Positions 23,268-31,966 of a stretch of DNA of 64,000 nt are shown piece after piece. How positions within the stretch are numbered: position 1 is the first letter of the stretch; each line of letters opens with the position of its first letter. A model generated the notes under the pieces. That model saw nothing but the letters and a program-made list of their open reading frames with translations, was not told the origin of the DNA and did no database searches. This DNA is from Kocuria coralli (lineage in GTDB: Bacteria; Actinomycetota; Actinomycetes; Actinomycetales; Micrococcaceae), in contig NZ_ML708612.1 of NCBI RefSeq assembly GCF_008831305.1, positions 124,001 through 188,000 on the forward strand, in the 5' to 3' direction. Made by a program: the position numbers and the translations under genes.

Positions 23268-23297
23268 CCTCCCTCATGAGACGACTCATGAGGGAGG
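23268..23297 (+). promoter_or_regulatory. 13-bp hairpin masking the relaxase ribosome binding site (possible oriT repeat)
   Basis: The arms 23268-23280 and 23285-23297 are perfectly complementary with a 4-nt loop. The 3' arm contains the AGGGAGG ribosome binding site, and the relaxase ATG follows at 23303. In mRNA the hairpin would hide the ribosome site. As DNA it could equally be the inverted repeat that a MobF relaxase binds beside its nick site. Confidence 0.7.
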
Positions 23298-23302
23298 CCC
23301 AG

Positions 23303-26300
23303 ATGAAAGGCGGCGTGCTCCTGTTCCGCGGCAACGGTGCCGCCGCCCGCCGCTACGTCGAGGCCGACCGCTCGCGGGCTGACGAGTACTACCTCGGCAC
23401 AGACAACGCGGTAGCCGAGTGCGCCGTGCTCGACCGCGCGGGCGAGGTCACTGCCGCCCGGTCGCTGTCGGCGGACGAGTACGAGGCATGGGTGGACTGG
23501 GTCAACCCGGTCACGGGCGAGCAGATGGGCACCCCGCGCAAGCCGGGCGAGGGCAGCAAGGGGTCGCCGTTGTTCGCGGAGATGACGATCAACGCCCCCA
23601 AGTCGCTGTCGGTCGCCGCCGCCCTCTACCCCGAAGTCTCGGCGGCGCTGGACGCCGCGCAGCAGGACGCCCTGGCCGAGATTCGCCGTTGGTTGGGTCA
23701 GCACTCGGTGACGAGGGCGGGGCCGAGGGATGCGCGGGAGGTCGTGCCCATCGAGCAGATGCAGGTGGTCGGCATCTCGCATAAGACCTCGCGTGCGGGT
23801 GATCCGCACCGGCATATCCATATGCAGATCGGCACGCGCATCTGGGCGGCCGGGAAGTGGCGAGCCTTGGACACCGCTGCACTGTTCAAGCAGCAAGGCG
23901 CGATACGAGCCCTCGGCACGGCGGTGATCGCCGCACACCCGCAGCTCGCCCAGACGCTCGCGGAGCACGGCCTGACCCTCGACCCCGTATCGGGTGAGGT
24001 GACGGAGTTGCAGCCGTTCAACGGCGTCATGTCGAAGCGGTCAGCACAGATCAAGAAGAACCTTGACCGACTCGAAGCCGAATGGGAAGCCGCGCATCCC
24101 GGCGAAGAACTCGGCCCGGTGATGACGGCCAGGTTGCAGGGCATCGCGTGGGCGCACCAGAGGCCCGGCAAGAAGCCCGCCGACCTGAAGAACGAGCAGT
24201 GGTGGCGGCAGGAACTCACCGATGCCGGCTACGACCCCGAGCACCTTGAACGCAGGGCCGTGCAACCCTCGGCATCGCTGGATGACCTCGCCGTGCAGGA
24301 GGTCGCCAGTCGTGCGCTTGACCGTTGCGCCGCCAGTGCATCGGCGTGGACGCGACACACCGTGCAGGAGCACGTCACCCGCATCACCACCGAGGCGGGC
24401 GTGCAGGCGGCACCGGCACAGTTGCGAGAGTTCATCGCGGTTGCGACCGATCTTGCGACCGACGATTGCTTCTCGATCCTGCCACCAGGCTCGGCGATGC
24501 CGGAGCATGTCGCTCACCTGACGAGCGTGGGCGTGGTCGCCGCCGAGACCGCGCTACGCGACCAACTCACCGCCAGCACCCCAGAGCAAGAGCCGCAACC
24601 CGCTGACGTGACCGAAGCCGCGCACGCGGCGGGGTTGGATGCCGGGCAGACGGCAGCGGCGGCTGCCGTCGCCTCGACCGATCCGCTCGTGATCGTCGAG
24701 GGAGCAGCAGGCAGCGGGAAGACCACCATGCTCCGCACCGCCATTGAGGTCGCCGCCGAACAGGGCAGGGCCTCGCGGGTGGTTGCGCCGACGAAACGGG
24801 CGGCACAGATCGCCCACGACGAACTCGAAGTGCCCGCGACCTCGGTTGCGGCGCTGGTGTACGCGCACGGGTGGCGATGGAACGACGATGGCGTTTGGAC
24901 TCGCCTGAACCCCGGCGACACTGACCCGATGACCGGCGGCGTCTACACCGGCCCGCCGCGAGAGGCCCGCCTGTCGCGGGGTGAGCGGGTGGTTGTGGAC
25001 GAGGCTGGGATGCTCGACCAAGACACCGCCCATGCGCTGCTGACCGTCACTGCCGAGGCCGGTGCGACGGTCGCGCTGGTCGGTGACCGGGCGCAGTTGC
25101 CCGCAGTCGGCAGGGGCGGCGTGCTCGACATGGCCGCGCAGATCAGGGGCCGCACCTACGACATGAGCGAACTCCACAGGTTCACCGATCCCGAGTACGC
25201 GGCCCTCACCTTGGCGATGCGCGACCGGGCGAACCCTGGCGAGGTGTTCGACCGGCTCGCCGCCATGAACCTCGTGACCCTGCATGCCGACAATGAGCAG
25301 GCTCACGAGCACATCACCGAGACCGCCCGCCAGGGTGAGGCGATCACGGTGGCGACCAACGACGAGGCCGCCGCCCTGAACGAGCGCATCCGCGCCGGGA
25401 GGGTCGAGGCGGGCGAGGTCAACGACACCGTGACGGCTACCGGCAGCGACGGGCTGAGCATCGGAGCCGGTGACCTCATCCAGACGCGCAAGAACGACAG
25501 CGAGGTGGGGGTGGCGAACCGGCAGCAGTGGATCGTCCAGCACGTCGAGAACGACGGCACCGTCTATGCCCGTGAGGTCGGCAGCGGGCGCAAGAACCCC
25601 CGCACCGTCGAACTCCCGGCGGAGTATGTGGGAGAGCACGCGCACCTGTCCTACGCCGCGACTGCCTACGGCGTCCAAGGCGCAACCGTGGGCAGCTCTC
25701 ACACGACGCTCAGCGAGGCGACGAGCGCGGCAGGCGTCTACGTCGGCATGACCCGAGGCCGCGAGACGAACCGGCTCCACGTTGTGGCCGAGGACATCGC
25801 GGATGCGCGGGCGCAGTTCATCGAAGCGATGGAACGCGACCCGGCAGACCGGGGCCTCGACCACGCCACCGCCCAAGCCGCCGAAGCCGTGCGCGGCCTC
25901 ATCGCAGACGGCCCCGTGCAACTGGTCACCGAAGAACTCGCCCGCCTCGACCACGAGACCGAGCGTGCAGAACGGGCGGCGGAACGGTGGGAGCAGATCG
26001 CCGCGAGGTTCGACGCCCAACGCGCTACCCACCAGGCCGAGGACGACGAGAGCGCCGCTGTGCTCTGCAAGGCCGAGGACGCCGCCGAGCAGGTGCGTGC
26101 CGAGGTCACCGGGCCGCTAACCGTGCAGGCGAAGACTGATGGTGCCAACTACCTCGATGCCGTCGCAGACGAGGCCACCGCCAGTGGTCGCCTCGCCACG
26201 GTGGGCAGGTTCGGCAAGCGCAAGGCCCGCACCGAGCACCAGGCCGCGACCGAACGCACCCAGACGCTGCGCGGCCACGTCAGCGGCGAGTGGGGCACCA

Positions 26301-26761
26301 CACCGGCGAACCCTGATCGTCTCCCCGAGTGGGCGGGCAAGGTCGCTGCGAACCGCGCCGAGAGTGACCCCCGCGTGACCGACGCCGTGGAGAGCGTCGA
26401 AGGGGCCACCGCCGACCGCGAAACGATGCGGAAGCGGCACCGGCATGAGCGCACGGCGTTGCTCCTCAGCGAGTACGGGGCCGAGCACGCCCAGGCAGCC
26501 CGGTACGGGATGCGCCGCACCACCAACCCCGACCGTCAAGCACACGACGCCAAGAACCGGGCCGCGCTCCTACGCTCAGAGGCCGATGAACTCCGCGCCC
26601 TCCCCATCAACGACGCCGCTCATCTGATCGAGACCAAGAACACCGCGCGAGAGCGCACGCGGCACGAGGCCACGGAGCGAGAACGGCAGTTGCCAGGCGC
26701 ATTCGAACACGACCCCCACCGCCACGACCCAGGCCGCGAGGGGCCGACGCGCGGGATGTAG
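23303..26761 (+). CDS. MobF-family conjugative relaxase/helicase
   Basis: 1152 aa from ATG 23303, chosen because AGGGAGG lies five nucleotides upstream and the family motif MKGGVLLFRGNGAAARRYVE starts here; the much longer upstream frame is spurious. Relaxase motifs are candidate catalytic Tyr residues at 18 and 29-30 (DEYYLG), FAEMTINAPKSLSVAAAL, and the His triad DPHRHIHMQIG near 168-173. The helicase part has Walker A VEGAAGSGKTTML (about 467-474), Walker B RVVVDEAGML (about 563) and a C-terminal VYVGMTRGRETNRLHV helicase motif. A coiled-coil tail follows. It nicks at oriT and unwinds DNA for conjugal transfer. No type IV secretion genes are seen, so the element is probably mobilizable rather than self-transmissible. 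Confidence 0.93.
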   Translation: MKGGVLLFRGNGAAARRYVEADRSRADEYYLGTDNAVAECAVLDRAGEVTAARSLSADEYEAWVDWVNPVTGEQMGTPRKPGEGSKGSPLFAEMTINAPKSLSVAAALYPEVSAALDAAQQDALAEIRRWLGQHSVTRAGPRDAREVVPIEQMQVVGISHKTSRAGDPHRHIHMQIGTRIWAAGKWRALDTAALFKQQGAIRALGTAVIAAHPQLAQTLAEHGLTLDPVSGEVTELQPFNGVMSKRSAQIKKNLDRLEAEWEAAHPGEELGPVMTARLQGIAWAHQRPGKKPADLKNEQWWRQELTDAGYDPEHLERRAVQPSASLDDLAVQEVASRALDRCAASASAWTRHTVQEHVTRITTEAGVQAAPAQLREFIAVATDLATDDCFSILPPGSAMPEHVAHLTSVGVVAAETALRDQLTASTPEQEPQPADVTEAAHAAGLDAGQTAAAAAVASTDPLVIVEGAAGSGKTTMLRTAIEVAAEQGRASRVVAPTKRAAQIAHDELEVPATSVAALVYAHGWRWNDDGVWTRLNPGDTDPMTGGVYTGPPREARLSRGERVVVDEAGMLDQDTAHALLTVTAEAGATVALVGDRAQLPAVGRGGVLDMAAQIRGRTYDMSELHRFTDPEYAALTLAMRDRANPGEVFDRLAAMNLVTLHADNEQAHEHITETARQGEAITVATNDEAAALNERIRAGRVEAGEVNDTVTATGSDGLSIGAGDLIQTRKNDSEVGVANRQQWIVQHVENDGTVYAREVGSGRKNPRTVELPAEYVGEHAHLSYAATAYGVQGATVGSSHTTLSEATSAAGVYVGMTRGRETNRLHVVAEDIADARAQFIEAMERDPADRGLDHATAQAAEAVRGLIADGPVQLVTEELARLDHETERAERAAERWEQIAARFDAQRATHQAEDDESAAVLCKAEDAAEQVRAEVTGPLTVQAKTDGANYLDAVADEATASGRLATVGRFGKRKARTEHQAATERTQTLRGHVSGEWGTTPANPDRLPEWAGKVAANRAESDPRVTDAVESVEGATADRETMRKRHRHERTALLLSEYGAEHAQAARYGMRRTTNPDRQAHDAKNRAALLRSEADELRALPINDAAHLIETKNTARERTRHEATERERQLPGAFEHDPHRHDPGREGPTRGM

Positions 26762-26788
26762 ACATGCTCGGGCATCTATCCTGATGGT

Positions 26789-27661
26789 GTGGAGGCAGCA
26801 GTTCGAGGGCGCGGATCGGTGTTGGCAGCAGCCCGGCGGCACTCGGTTGCGGTGCGGCAGAACGGCACTGTGGTCACTGTCGGTGATGGCAGAGCCGGTG
26901 AATGTGATGTCGACCGCTGGGAGAACGTGATCGCCGTCGCAGCAGGCAATGTTCACACCGCCAGGAACACGGGCAAATCGCACACCGTCGCTCTTCGCGC
27001 AGACGGCACCGTGCTGGCGACAGGGTGGAACCAGGATCAGCAGTGCGACATCGGTGGATGGCGAGACATCGTCGCCGTAGCAGCGGGCTGGCGACGAACG
27101 CTCGGTGTCCACTCAGACGGGACGGTGCTGGCAACCGGGCGCACTGCCGAGGGCGCATGCGACGTGGAGACCTGGCGGGACATCACAGCGGTCTCGTGCG
27201 GAGACTGGCACTCAGTTGGCCTACGCGAGGACGGATCAGCCATAGCGACCGGCAACAACCAGCGAGGACAGTGCGTGGTGGAGGACTGGCGGAACCTCAC
27301 CGCCGTCGCCGCCAGTTGCGTCCAGACGATCGGTCTGAAGCACGACGGGCGAGTCCTCACCACCGGAACCCCAGCGTCTGGGGCAGGCGACATTGGCCAA
27401 TGGGAGGAGATCGTAGCGGTCGCCGCCGGCAGCCATCACACCGTGGGTGTGACCGCAGCCGGTCGTGTTCTCGCCGCTGGCGACAACAGTCACGGACAGT
27501 GCGATGTCGCAGATTGGAGGCACGTAGTCGCGATCGCAGCAGGCTCCGCCCACACGCTTGGTCTATGCGCCGATGGCACCCTCGTCAGTGCTGGCAATAC
27601 TGCCGATGGCAGACGAGATGTCACATCGTGGGCAAACATCCGCCGTCCTGACGTAGACTAA
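26789..27661 (+). CDS. RCC1-type seven-bladed propeller protein (right copy)
   Basis: 290 aa from GTG 26789, 27 nt after the relaxase stop. Seven RCC1 turns appear in the same order as in the left copy: GDGRAGECDV, GWNQDQQCDI, GRTAEGACDV, GNNQRGQCVV, GTPASGAGDI, GDNSHGQCDV and GNTADGRRDV. By eye 17 of the first 78 aligned residues differ from the left copy. Unlike that copy it has no membrane-protein partner upstream and may be co-transcribed with the relaxase. There is no signal peptide or enzyme domain. The function is unknown; a protein- or DNA-binding propeller is the family expectation. Confidence 0.88.
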   Translation: MEAAVRGRGSVLAAARRHSVAVRQNGTVVTVGDGRAGECDVDRWENVIAVAAGNVHTARNTGKSHTVALRADGTVLATGWNQDQQCDIGGWRDIVAVAAGWRRTLGVHSDGTVLATGRTAEGACDVETWRDITAVSCGDWHSVGLREDGSAIATGNNQRGQCVVEDWRNLTAVAASCVQTIGLKHDGRVLTTGTPASGAGDIGQWEEIVAVAAGSHHTVGVTAAGRVLAAGDNSHGQCDVADWRHVVAIAAGSAHTLGLCADGTLVSAGNTADGRRDVTSWANIRRPDVD

Positions 27662-27715
27662 AAACCGCAGAAACAAGCCGATCAAGACGCAACTACTTTT
27701 GCGCCCCCACAGCGT
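27651..27715. repeat. Direct repeat, copy A (65 nt)
   Basis: Overlaps the RCC1 stop and matches copy B (30328-30391) at about 56 of 65 positions by hand alignment. The shared core includes GCCGATCAAGAC and ACTACTTTTGC. A shorter third match lies at 31967-31999. Confidence 0.75.
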
Positions 27716-27780
27716 TCTCAACTCCATATAGCGCTTTGGCGCTTGTACTCCTTCCTTCTGGTGTAGTCAGCGCGTCGGGT

Positions 27781-28298
27781 TCAGTCTTGACCCTGTGGAA
27801 GGCCCCGCTGACGGTTCAGGGTTCCCGATTCCAAGTCCCAGGTTGCCCCGTCGATGAGTTCGCGGGCGATGTCGAGGTGGCCGAGGTGACAGCTGGTTTC
27901 TCCGAGGAGGTGGCAGAACACCTCTTCGAGCGTTTCCAGACGCCACGCACCGAAGATATCTGTCGGCCAGTTCGTTGGAGTGGCATCCAGCGGGAGATGC
28001 ACGACACCCTCGAGCGCGGATGCGGTGACGTGCTCGAACCGCTCCAGCATCTCAGCGCCACTGAGACAGGGATCGACTTCGAAGTCGCCTGGTACTGGGT
28101 AGTAGGGAGTGTTGCCAAGCATGATCTCGTCCAAGAAGCCGCGCACTCCCTCTCGGACGTGGACGCTCATGCCGAGCGGAGACCATCCCGACTGCACAAC
28201 GGGTCGGCGGAGCTCGCTCTCTGAAGTCCTGCGAGGATGTGAACCCGCTCCACCTGCACGGACAGCGCGCGGAGCAGCGGATGGTTGCTGATGGTCAT
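27781..28298 (-). pseudogene. DinB/DUF664-type protein, frameshifted
   Basis: The gene starts at ATG 28298 with AGGAGG six nucleotides upstream and reads MTISNHPLLRALSVQVERVH, then ILAGL, in one frame; the remainder (ESELRRPVVQSGWSPLGMSV ... CHLGHLDIARELIDG) is in another frame. The total of 518 nt is one short of 173 codons, so a single-base deletion near 28222 explains it. Restored, it would be a 172-aa DinB/DUF664 protein, a four-helix family that includes mycothiol-dependent enzymes. Either the gene is dead or the base is a sequencing error. Confidence 0.75.
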
Positions 28299-28459
28299 GG
28301 GTTCCTCCTGAGATCTGCGGATACGTTCACTCATAGGTCGAGACCGGCGTCGTGCTCTCGACATCTGGCGCGAATGCGTGGGCCGTGTCGAAAATGATCG
28401 GCGGGCTCCGATGTCACACTAGAAGAGCCGAGAGGCGGCTCTCGACGAAAGGCAGATCA

Positions 28460-28855
28460 ATGAAGTACGTGATCCTGATCCACTCGAACCCCCAGCCCTG
28501 GGGCCACCCGACTGGGGACTACCTAGCGGAGTACCAGGCGCTGCCGCAGGCACAGCGCGAGAAGATGAACGCCGACCTCGAGTCGCTGCTCGGTCAGATG
28601 CAGGAGCACGGCGAACTGCTTGGCGGCGAAGCGCTCGGAGACCCAGCCGCTTCCAAGCTCTACCGATGGCGTGCAGGGGAGCCCACATCCAGCGACGGCC
28701 CCTACGCAGAGAGCAAGGAGCACCTCGCCGGGTTCTTCATGATCGACGTCGACTCGTCGAGCCGTGCCGAGGAGATCGCCGCGAAGTTCGCGGGGCCGGG
28801 CGAGACCGTCGAGCTGCGGCCGGTGATGTGGCCCGGAGGCGACGGCGACGAATGA
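28460..28855 (+). CDS. YCII-domain (DGPF-type) protein
   Basis: 131 aa from ATG 28460, with AAAGG eight nucleotides upstream. It begins MKYVILIHSNPQPWGHP and carries the hallmark DGPYAESKEHLAGFFMIDVDS near residue 80, typical of the DGPF/YCII family that accompanies ECF42-type sigma factors. Its stop overlaps the sigma-factor start as ATGA (28852-28855). Its biochemical role is not settled; it is presumed to act with the sigma factor. Confidence 0.9.
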   Translation: MKYVILIHSNPQPWGHPTGDYLAEYQALPQAQREKMNADLESLLGQMQEHGELLGGEALGDPAASKLYRWRAGEPTSSDGPYAESKEHLAGFFMIDVDSSSRAEEIAAKFAGPGETVELRPVMWPGGDGDE

Positions 28856-30162
28856 CTCCCACAGTCGGCGAGGACGTGTGGCGACGCGAGACGCCGCACG
28901 TCCTCGCTGCGCTCATCAGGAGATACGGCGACTTCGCCGCCTGCGAGGACGCCGTGCAGGAGGCCCTGATCGAAGCATCCCGCCAGTGGCCCGCGAGAGG
29001 CCTGCCGGAGAAGCCGCGAGGCTGGCTGCTGCGCGTGGCATCGCGACGCCTCATCGACGCCCGACGCCAAGACACGGCGCGACGAGGCCGCGAACGTCGT
29101 GCGGCCACACTGGATCAGGCCAGCCACACGGTCGACGGCGAACCGATGGTCGAGAAACAGGATGCTTCCCTACAAGTCCTGACCCTGTGCTGCCACCCCG
29201 CACTGACGCCGGAATCACAGGTGACACTCGCGTTAAGGACGGTGCTCGGACTCACTACCAAGCAGATCGCAGCCGTGTACCTCATTCCGTCCTCCACCGC
29301 CGGTCAGCGCATCAGCCGAGCCAAGGCGATCATCGACATGCACCACCGAAGATTCCCGCCTCCCGCTTCGCAGAAAGAGCGCCTTCCGGCCCTGATGCAC
29401 GCGCTGTACCTGACGTACACCGCTGGACACAGCCGCGCCGGCGGCAAACAACTGCTCGACGCTGCGGTGACAACCGAGGCGATCCGCTTGGCGCGGCTCC
29501 TGCACCAGGAATTCCGCGACGAAACGGAGACCGCCGGACTGCTCGCCCTGATGCTGCTCAGCGAAGCGCGTCGCCCTGCCCGCATCACGGCAAGCGGCGA
29601 CCTCGTGGCACTCAGGGAGCAAGACCGTACCCTTTGGGATCAGGAAGCGATAGCGGAGGGAATCGACCTCATCGAAAAGGCACTGCCCACCGGCCCGGTA
29701 GGTGCCTACCAGATGCAGGCGGCGATCTCGGCAGTACACGCTGAGGCCTCCGGCTGGGAGGACACGGACTGGGAGCAGATCGCGGAACTCTACGCCATGC
29801 TCGCCCAGGTCGCCCCGTCGCCAGCCGTCACCATGAATTACGCCGTAGCCGTCAGCGAAGCGCAAGGGCCGACGCGCGCATTGGGCATGCTGGAACCGCT
29901 CCTTGACGATCCGCGTATGAACCGTAGTCATCGCCTGCACGCAGTACGGGCTCCGCTCCTCGAAGCCTGCGGTCGTCACGGAGAGGCGCTAGACGCATAC
30001 AAGACCGCGAGCCGGCTATGCACGAACATTCCCGAACAACGCTTCTTCAACAGCCAGATCACACGGCTGCAGGCCGACGCCGTCCACGCCGAGGCAACCG
30101 CATTAACCCGCGTTCTACTGTCAGCACGCATCCACCTGCGGCATACAGCTGATGAACCATGA
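28852..30162 (+). CDS. ECF sigma factor, ECF42-like, with C-terminal TPR-like extension
   Basis: 436 aa from ATG 28852, coupled to the YCII gene. Region 2 is HVLAALIRRYGDFAACEDAVQEALIEASRQWPARGLPEKPRGWLLRVASRRLIDARR. Region 4 is TVLGLTTKQIAAVYLIPSSTAGQRISRAKAII. The remaining ~240 residues form a helical, TPR-like domain (LLALMLLSEARRPAR ... EQIAELYAMLAQVAPSPAVTMNYAVAVSEAQGP). This extra domain and the YCII partner define ECF42-like sigma factors, which lack a classical anti-sigma factor. The target promoters are unknown. A longer upstream frame was rejected because it lies over the YCII gene. Confidence 0.9.
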   Translation: MTPTVGEDVWRRETPHVLAALIRRYGDFAACEDAVQEALIEASRQWPARGLPEKPRGWLLRVASRRLIDARRQDTARRGRERRAATLDQASHTVDGEPMVEKQDASLQVLTLCCHPALTPESQVTLALRTVLGLTTKQIAAVYLIPSSTAGQRISRAKAIIDMHHRRFPPPASQKERLPALMHALYLTYTAGHSRAGGKQLLDAAVTTEAIRLARLLHQEFRDETETAGLLALMLLSEARRPARITASGDLVALREQDRTLWDQEAIAEGIDLIEKALPTGPVGAYQMQAAISAVHAEASGWEDTDWEQIAELYAMLAQVAPSPAVTMNYAVAVSEAQGPTRALGMLEPLLDDPRMNRSHRLHAVRAPLLEACGRHGEALDAYKTASRLCTNIPEQRFFNSQITRLQADAVHAEATALTRVLLSARIHLRHTADEP

Positions 30163-30298
30163 TCAAGGGAAGCAGCGAGCGAGCCAGTTCCCGGCCATTC
30201 GGTCGCGCGCCACCGCCACAGCACTCGGTCTCCCGCGCTTCGATCACGAGCGAGTCGAAGCCGAAATACAGGCCATCCTGGACTTCCGGTCAGCCTGA
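30152..30298 (+). CDS. Possible small ORF (48 aa)
   Basis: An ATG at 30152, overlapping the sigma-factor stop, opens a 48-residue frame that ends ALGLPRFDHERVEAEIQAIL and a few more residues. The amphipathic C-terminal half looks protein-like, but there is no independent ribosome site. The rest of the 418-nt gap to 30581 holds repeat copy B (30328-30391) and nothing else I can identify. Confidence 0.25.
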   Translation: MNHDQGKQRASQFPAIRSRATATALGLPRFDHERVEAEIQAILDFRSA

Positions 30299-30327
30299 AC
30301 AACAACCATCCACACTCTCGCCGCCCA

Positions 30328-30391
30328 ACGTAGACTCAGAACCGTAGAAACATGCCGATCAAGACCGCACTACTTTTGCTCCCCACAGCGT
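30328..30391. repeat. Direct repeat, copy B (64 nt)
   Basis: Matches copy A (27651-27715) including ACGTAGACT, which in copy A is the last codons of the RCC1 gene. The bases before copy B (CGCCG-CC) also resemble that gene's 3' end, so copy B may be the remnant of a lost RCC1 gene border. Confidence 0.7.
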
Positions 30392-30580
30392 GCGTTGCTC
30401 CGCGTAGTCGCCGGCCGGAGGCGTCGACAGCAATCGGTCGCCATCGGCAGCGGCAACAGAGCGCGGGAGACACCCGTCGCCATCCCGTGACCTGGGGAAC
30501 GTCCGATCCGCCTCACCGAGCTTCGCCGGTTGCATGGCCGTGGCATGACGTATGAGTGCGGCACGCCCGCTACATCGAGG

Positions 30581-31054
30581 CTATGGAGCGGAGTGCTGTT
30601 CGATCTCGCTGAGGGCTTCCAGCATGTGGGTCAGGACCTGCATTGTGGCATCGAGCTGACCGCCCGTAATGTCGCCCCCTACGCGGCCCATGAGTCGATG
30701 CTCCCGGGCGGCGACGGCCTCGATGGCGTCGCGCCCGTCGGACGTGAGGCGTACCAGGGAGGAGCGTCGGTGTGCCGGGTTCGCGATGAGTTCGACGAAA
30801 CCCGCCTCGCCGGCATCGTTAACCATGCGCTGCACGAACTGGCGGCTGAGGTCCTGTGTTCGTGCCATTTGCGGCACGGTCAACTCGCCCTCGCGGCGGA
30901 GCTGGTCGAGCACGGCGCGGACTCCCACGGACATTCTCATGACGGACTGATCTCGTTCCACGATGCGAGCCACCTTGCGGTACACCGGCCCGAGCGCAAC
31001 GTAAACGTCCGCGAGCCGATGGGCGAGAGTGTCGGGGTCGAGCGGGCGGTCCAT
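30581..31054 (-). CDS. MarR-family transcriptional regulator
   Basis: 157 aa. MarR core: MRMSVGVRAVLDQLRREGELTVPQMARTQDLSRQFVQRMVNDAGEAGFVELIANPAHRRSSLVRLTSDGRDAIEAV, with the HTH followed by the wing. N- and C-terminal helices would form the dimer. It is divergent from an alpha/beta hydrolase across a 57-bp gap that carries two matching palindromes, so it probably represses both genes until an inducer binds. Confidence 0.9.
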   Translation of the reverse strand: MDRPLDPDTLAHRLADVYVALGPVYRKVARIVERDQSVMRMSVGVRAVLDQLRREGELTVPQMARTQDLSRQFVQRMVNDAGEAGFVELIANPAHRRSSLVRLTSDGRDAIEAVAAREHRLMGRVGGDITGGQLDATMQVLTHMLEALSEIEQHSAP

Positions 31055-31064
31055 GGCCTCAGTA

Positions 31065-31112
31065 TGACACCTGAGTTGTCACAACCTCCAAACTATGACA
31101 CCTTAGTTGTCA
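31065..31112. promoter_or_regulatory. Two MarR boxes (TGACA-N7-TGTCA) in the divergent gap
   Basis: Box 1 is 31065-31081 and box 2 is 31096-31112. Each is a 17-bp palindrome TGACAxCTxAGxTGTCA and the two differ at one base. Their centres are 31 bp apart, about three helical turns, so two dimers would bind on the same face. Box 2 reaches the hydrolase start codon (31112). Confidence 0.85.
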
Positions 31113-31957
31113 TGACGATTCTGAATACTCGTCTGTTTGAACTGGCCGACCACCGCATCGGTTACGTCGAGTCGCCGGGCGAGCCGGCGAGGACCCCGCT
31201 CGTGCTCCTGCACGGCGGAGCCGTCGACCACCGGATGTGGCTGCCCCAATTCTCGGCGTTCCCCGGTCGTCGCATCGCGGCTCCCGATGCTAGAGGACAT
31301 GGTGCCTCCTCGGATGCGACCACTCCCTACCGTCTCGCCGATGACGTGGTCGACCTGCTCGACGCACTCCAGATCGAACGCGCTGTACTCGTCGGAGTCT
31401 CCATGGGAGGCGGCACGGCAGTCGATGTCGCGCTAGAGCATCCCTCACGGGTGTCCGCACTCGTGGTCAGCGGAACCGGTACAAGTGAGATCGAGTTCAC
31501 CGACCCGTGGGCGCTCGACACGCTCGCGGCGTGGAAAGAGGCAGAAGTCCGTGGTGACCCCGAGGCGTGGATCACGGCCTTCATGCGCTTCACCCACGGA
31601 CCGGAAAGAGAGCCGGTCGATGTCGACACGGCGGTATGGGATCTGGTCGAAACCATGGTGCGAGACACACTCACCCACCACGTGATCGCCGGTGAAGACG
31701 GCGTTCCGGTGCCGCCTACGCCCCCGACGCCGGTGACCGAGACCTGGCAGCGTCTGAACCAGATCGAAGTACCGGTGCTCGCCCTCTCAGGTGCGGACGA
31801 CAGTACCGACCATCGTTCCCCGGGGCGCCGCCTCGCCGATGCCGTGTCTATTGGCCACTACCGAGAAGTACCCGGCAGCGCCCACTTCCCCAACTTGGAG
31901 AACGCAGCCGCCTTCAACGCCGCCATTACCGAGTTTCTTCGCAACCACGATTTGTGA
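31112..31957 (+). CDS. Alpha/beta hydrolase
   Basis: 281 aa from ATG 31112. The nucleophile elbow is GVSMGGG (Ser in VLVGVSMGGGTAV), the oxyanion region is LLHGGAVDHRMW, and the catalytic Asp/His candidates lie in LALSGADDSTDH and GSAHFPNLE. It resembles esterase/haloperoxidase-type hydrolases. Substrate unknown; control by the divergent MarR protein suggests a detoxification role. A longer upstream frame covers the MarR gene and was rejected. Confidence 0.9.
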   Translation: MTILNTRLFELADHRIGYVESPGEPARTPLVLLHGGAVDHRMWLPQFSAFPGRRIAAPDARGHGASSDATTPYRLADDVVDLLDALQIERAVLVGVSMGGGTAVDVALEHPSRVSALVVSGTGTSEIEFTDPWALDTLAAWKEAEVRGDPEAWITAFMRFTHGPEREPVDVDTAVWDLVETMVRDTLTHHVIAGEDGVPVPPTPPTPVTETWQRLNQIEVPVLALSGADDSTDHRSPGRRLADAVSIGHYREVPGSAHFPNLENAAAFNAAITEFLRNHDL

Positions 31958-31966
31958 GATGCAGAG

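Noticed and set aside
22493-23302. N-terminal extension of the relaxase frame back to 22493
   Set aside because: It is antisense to the TetR gene and has no family similarity; a strong ribosome site and the family N-terminus mark 23303.
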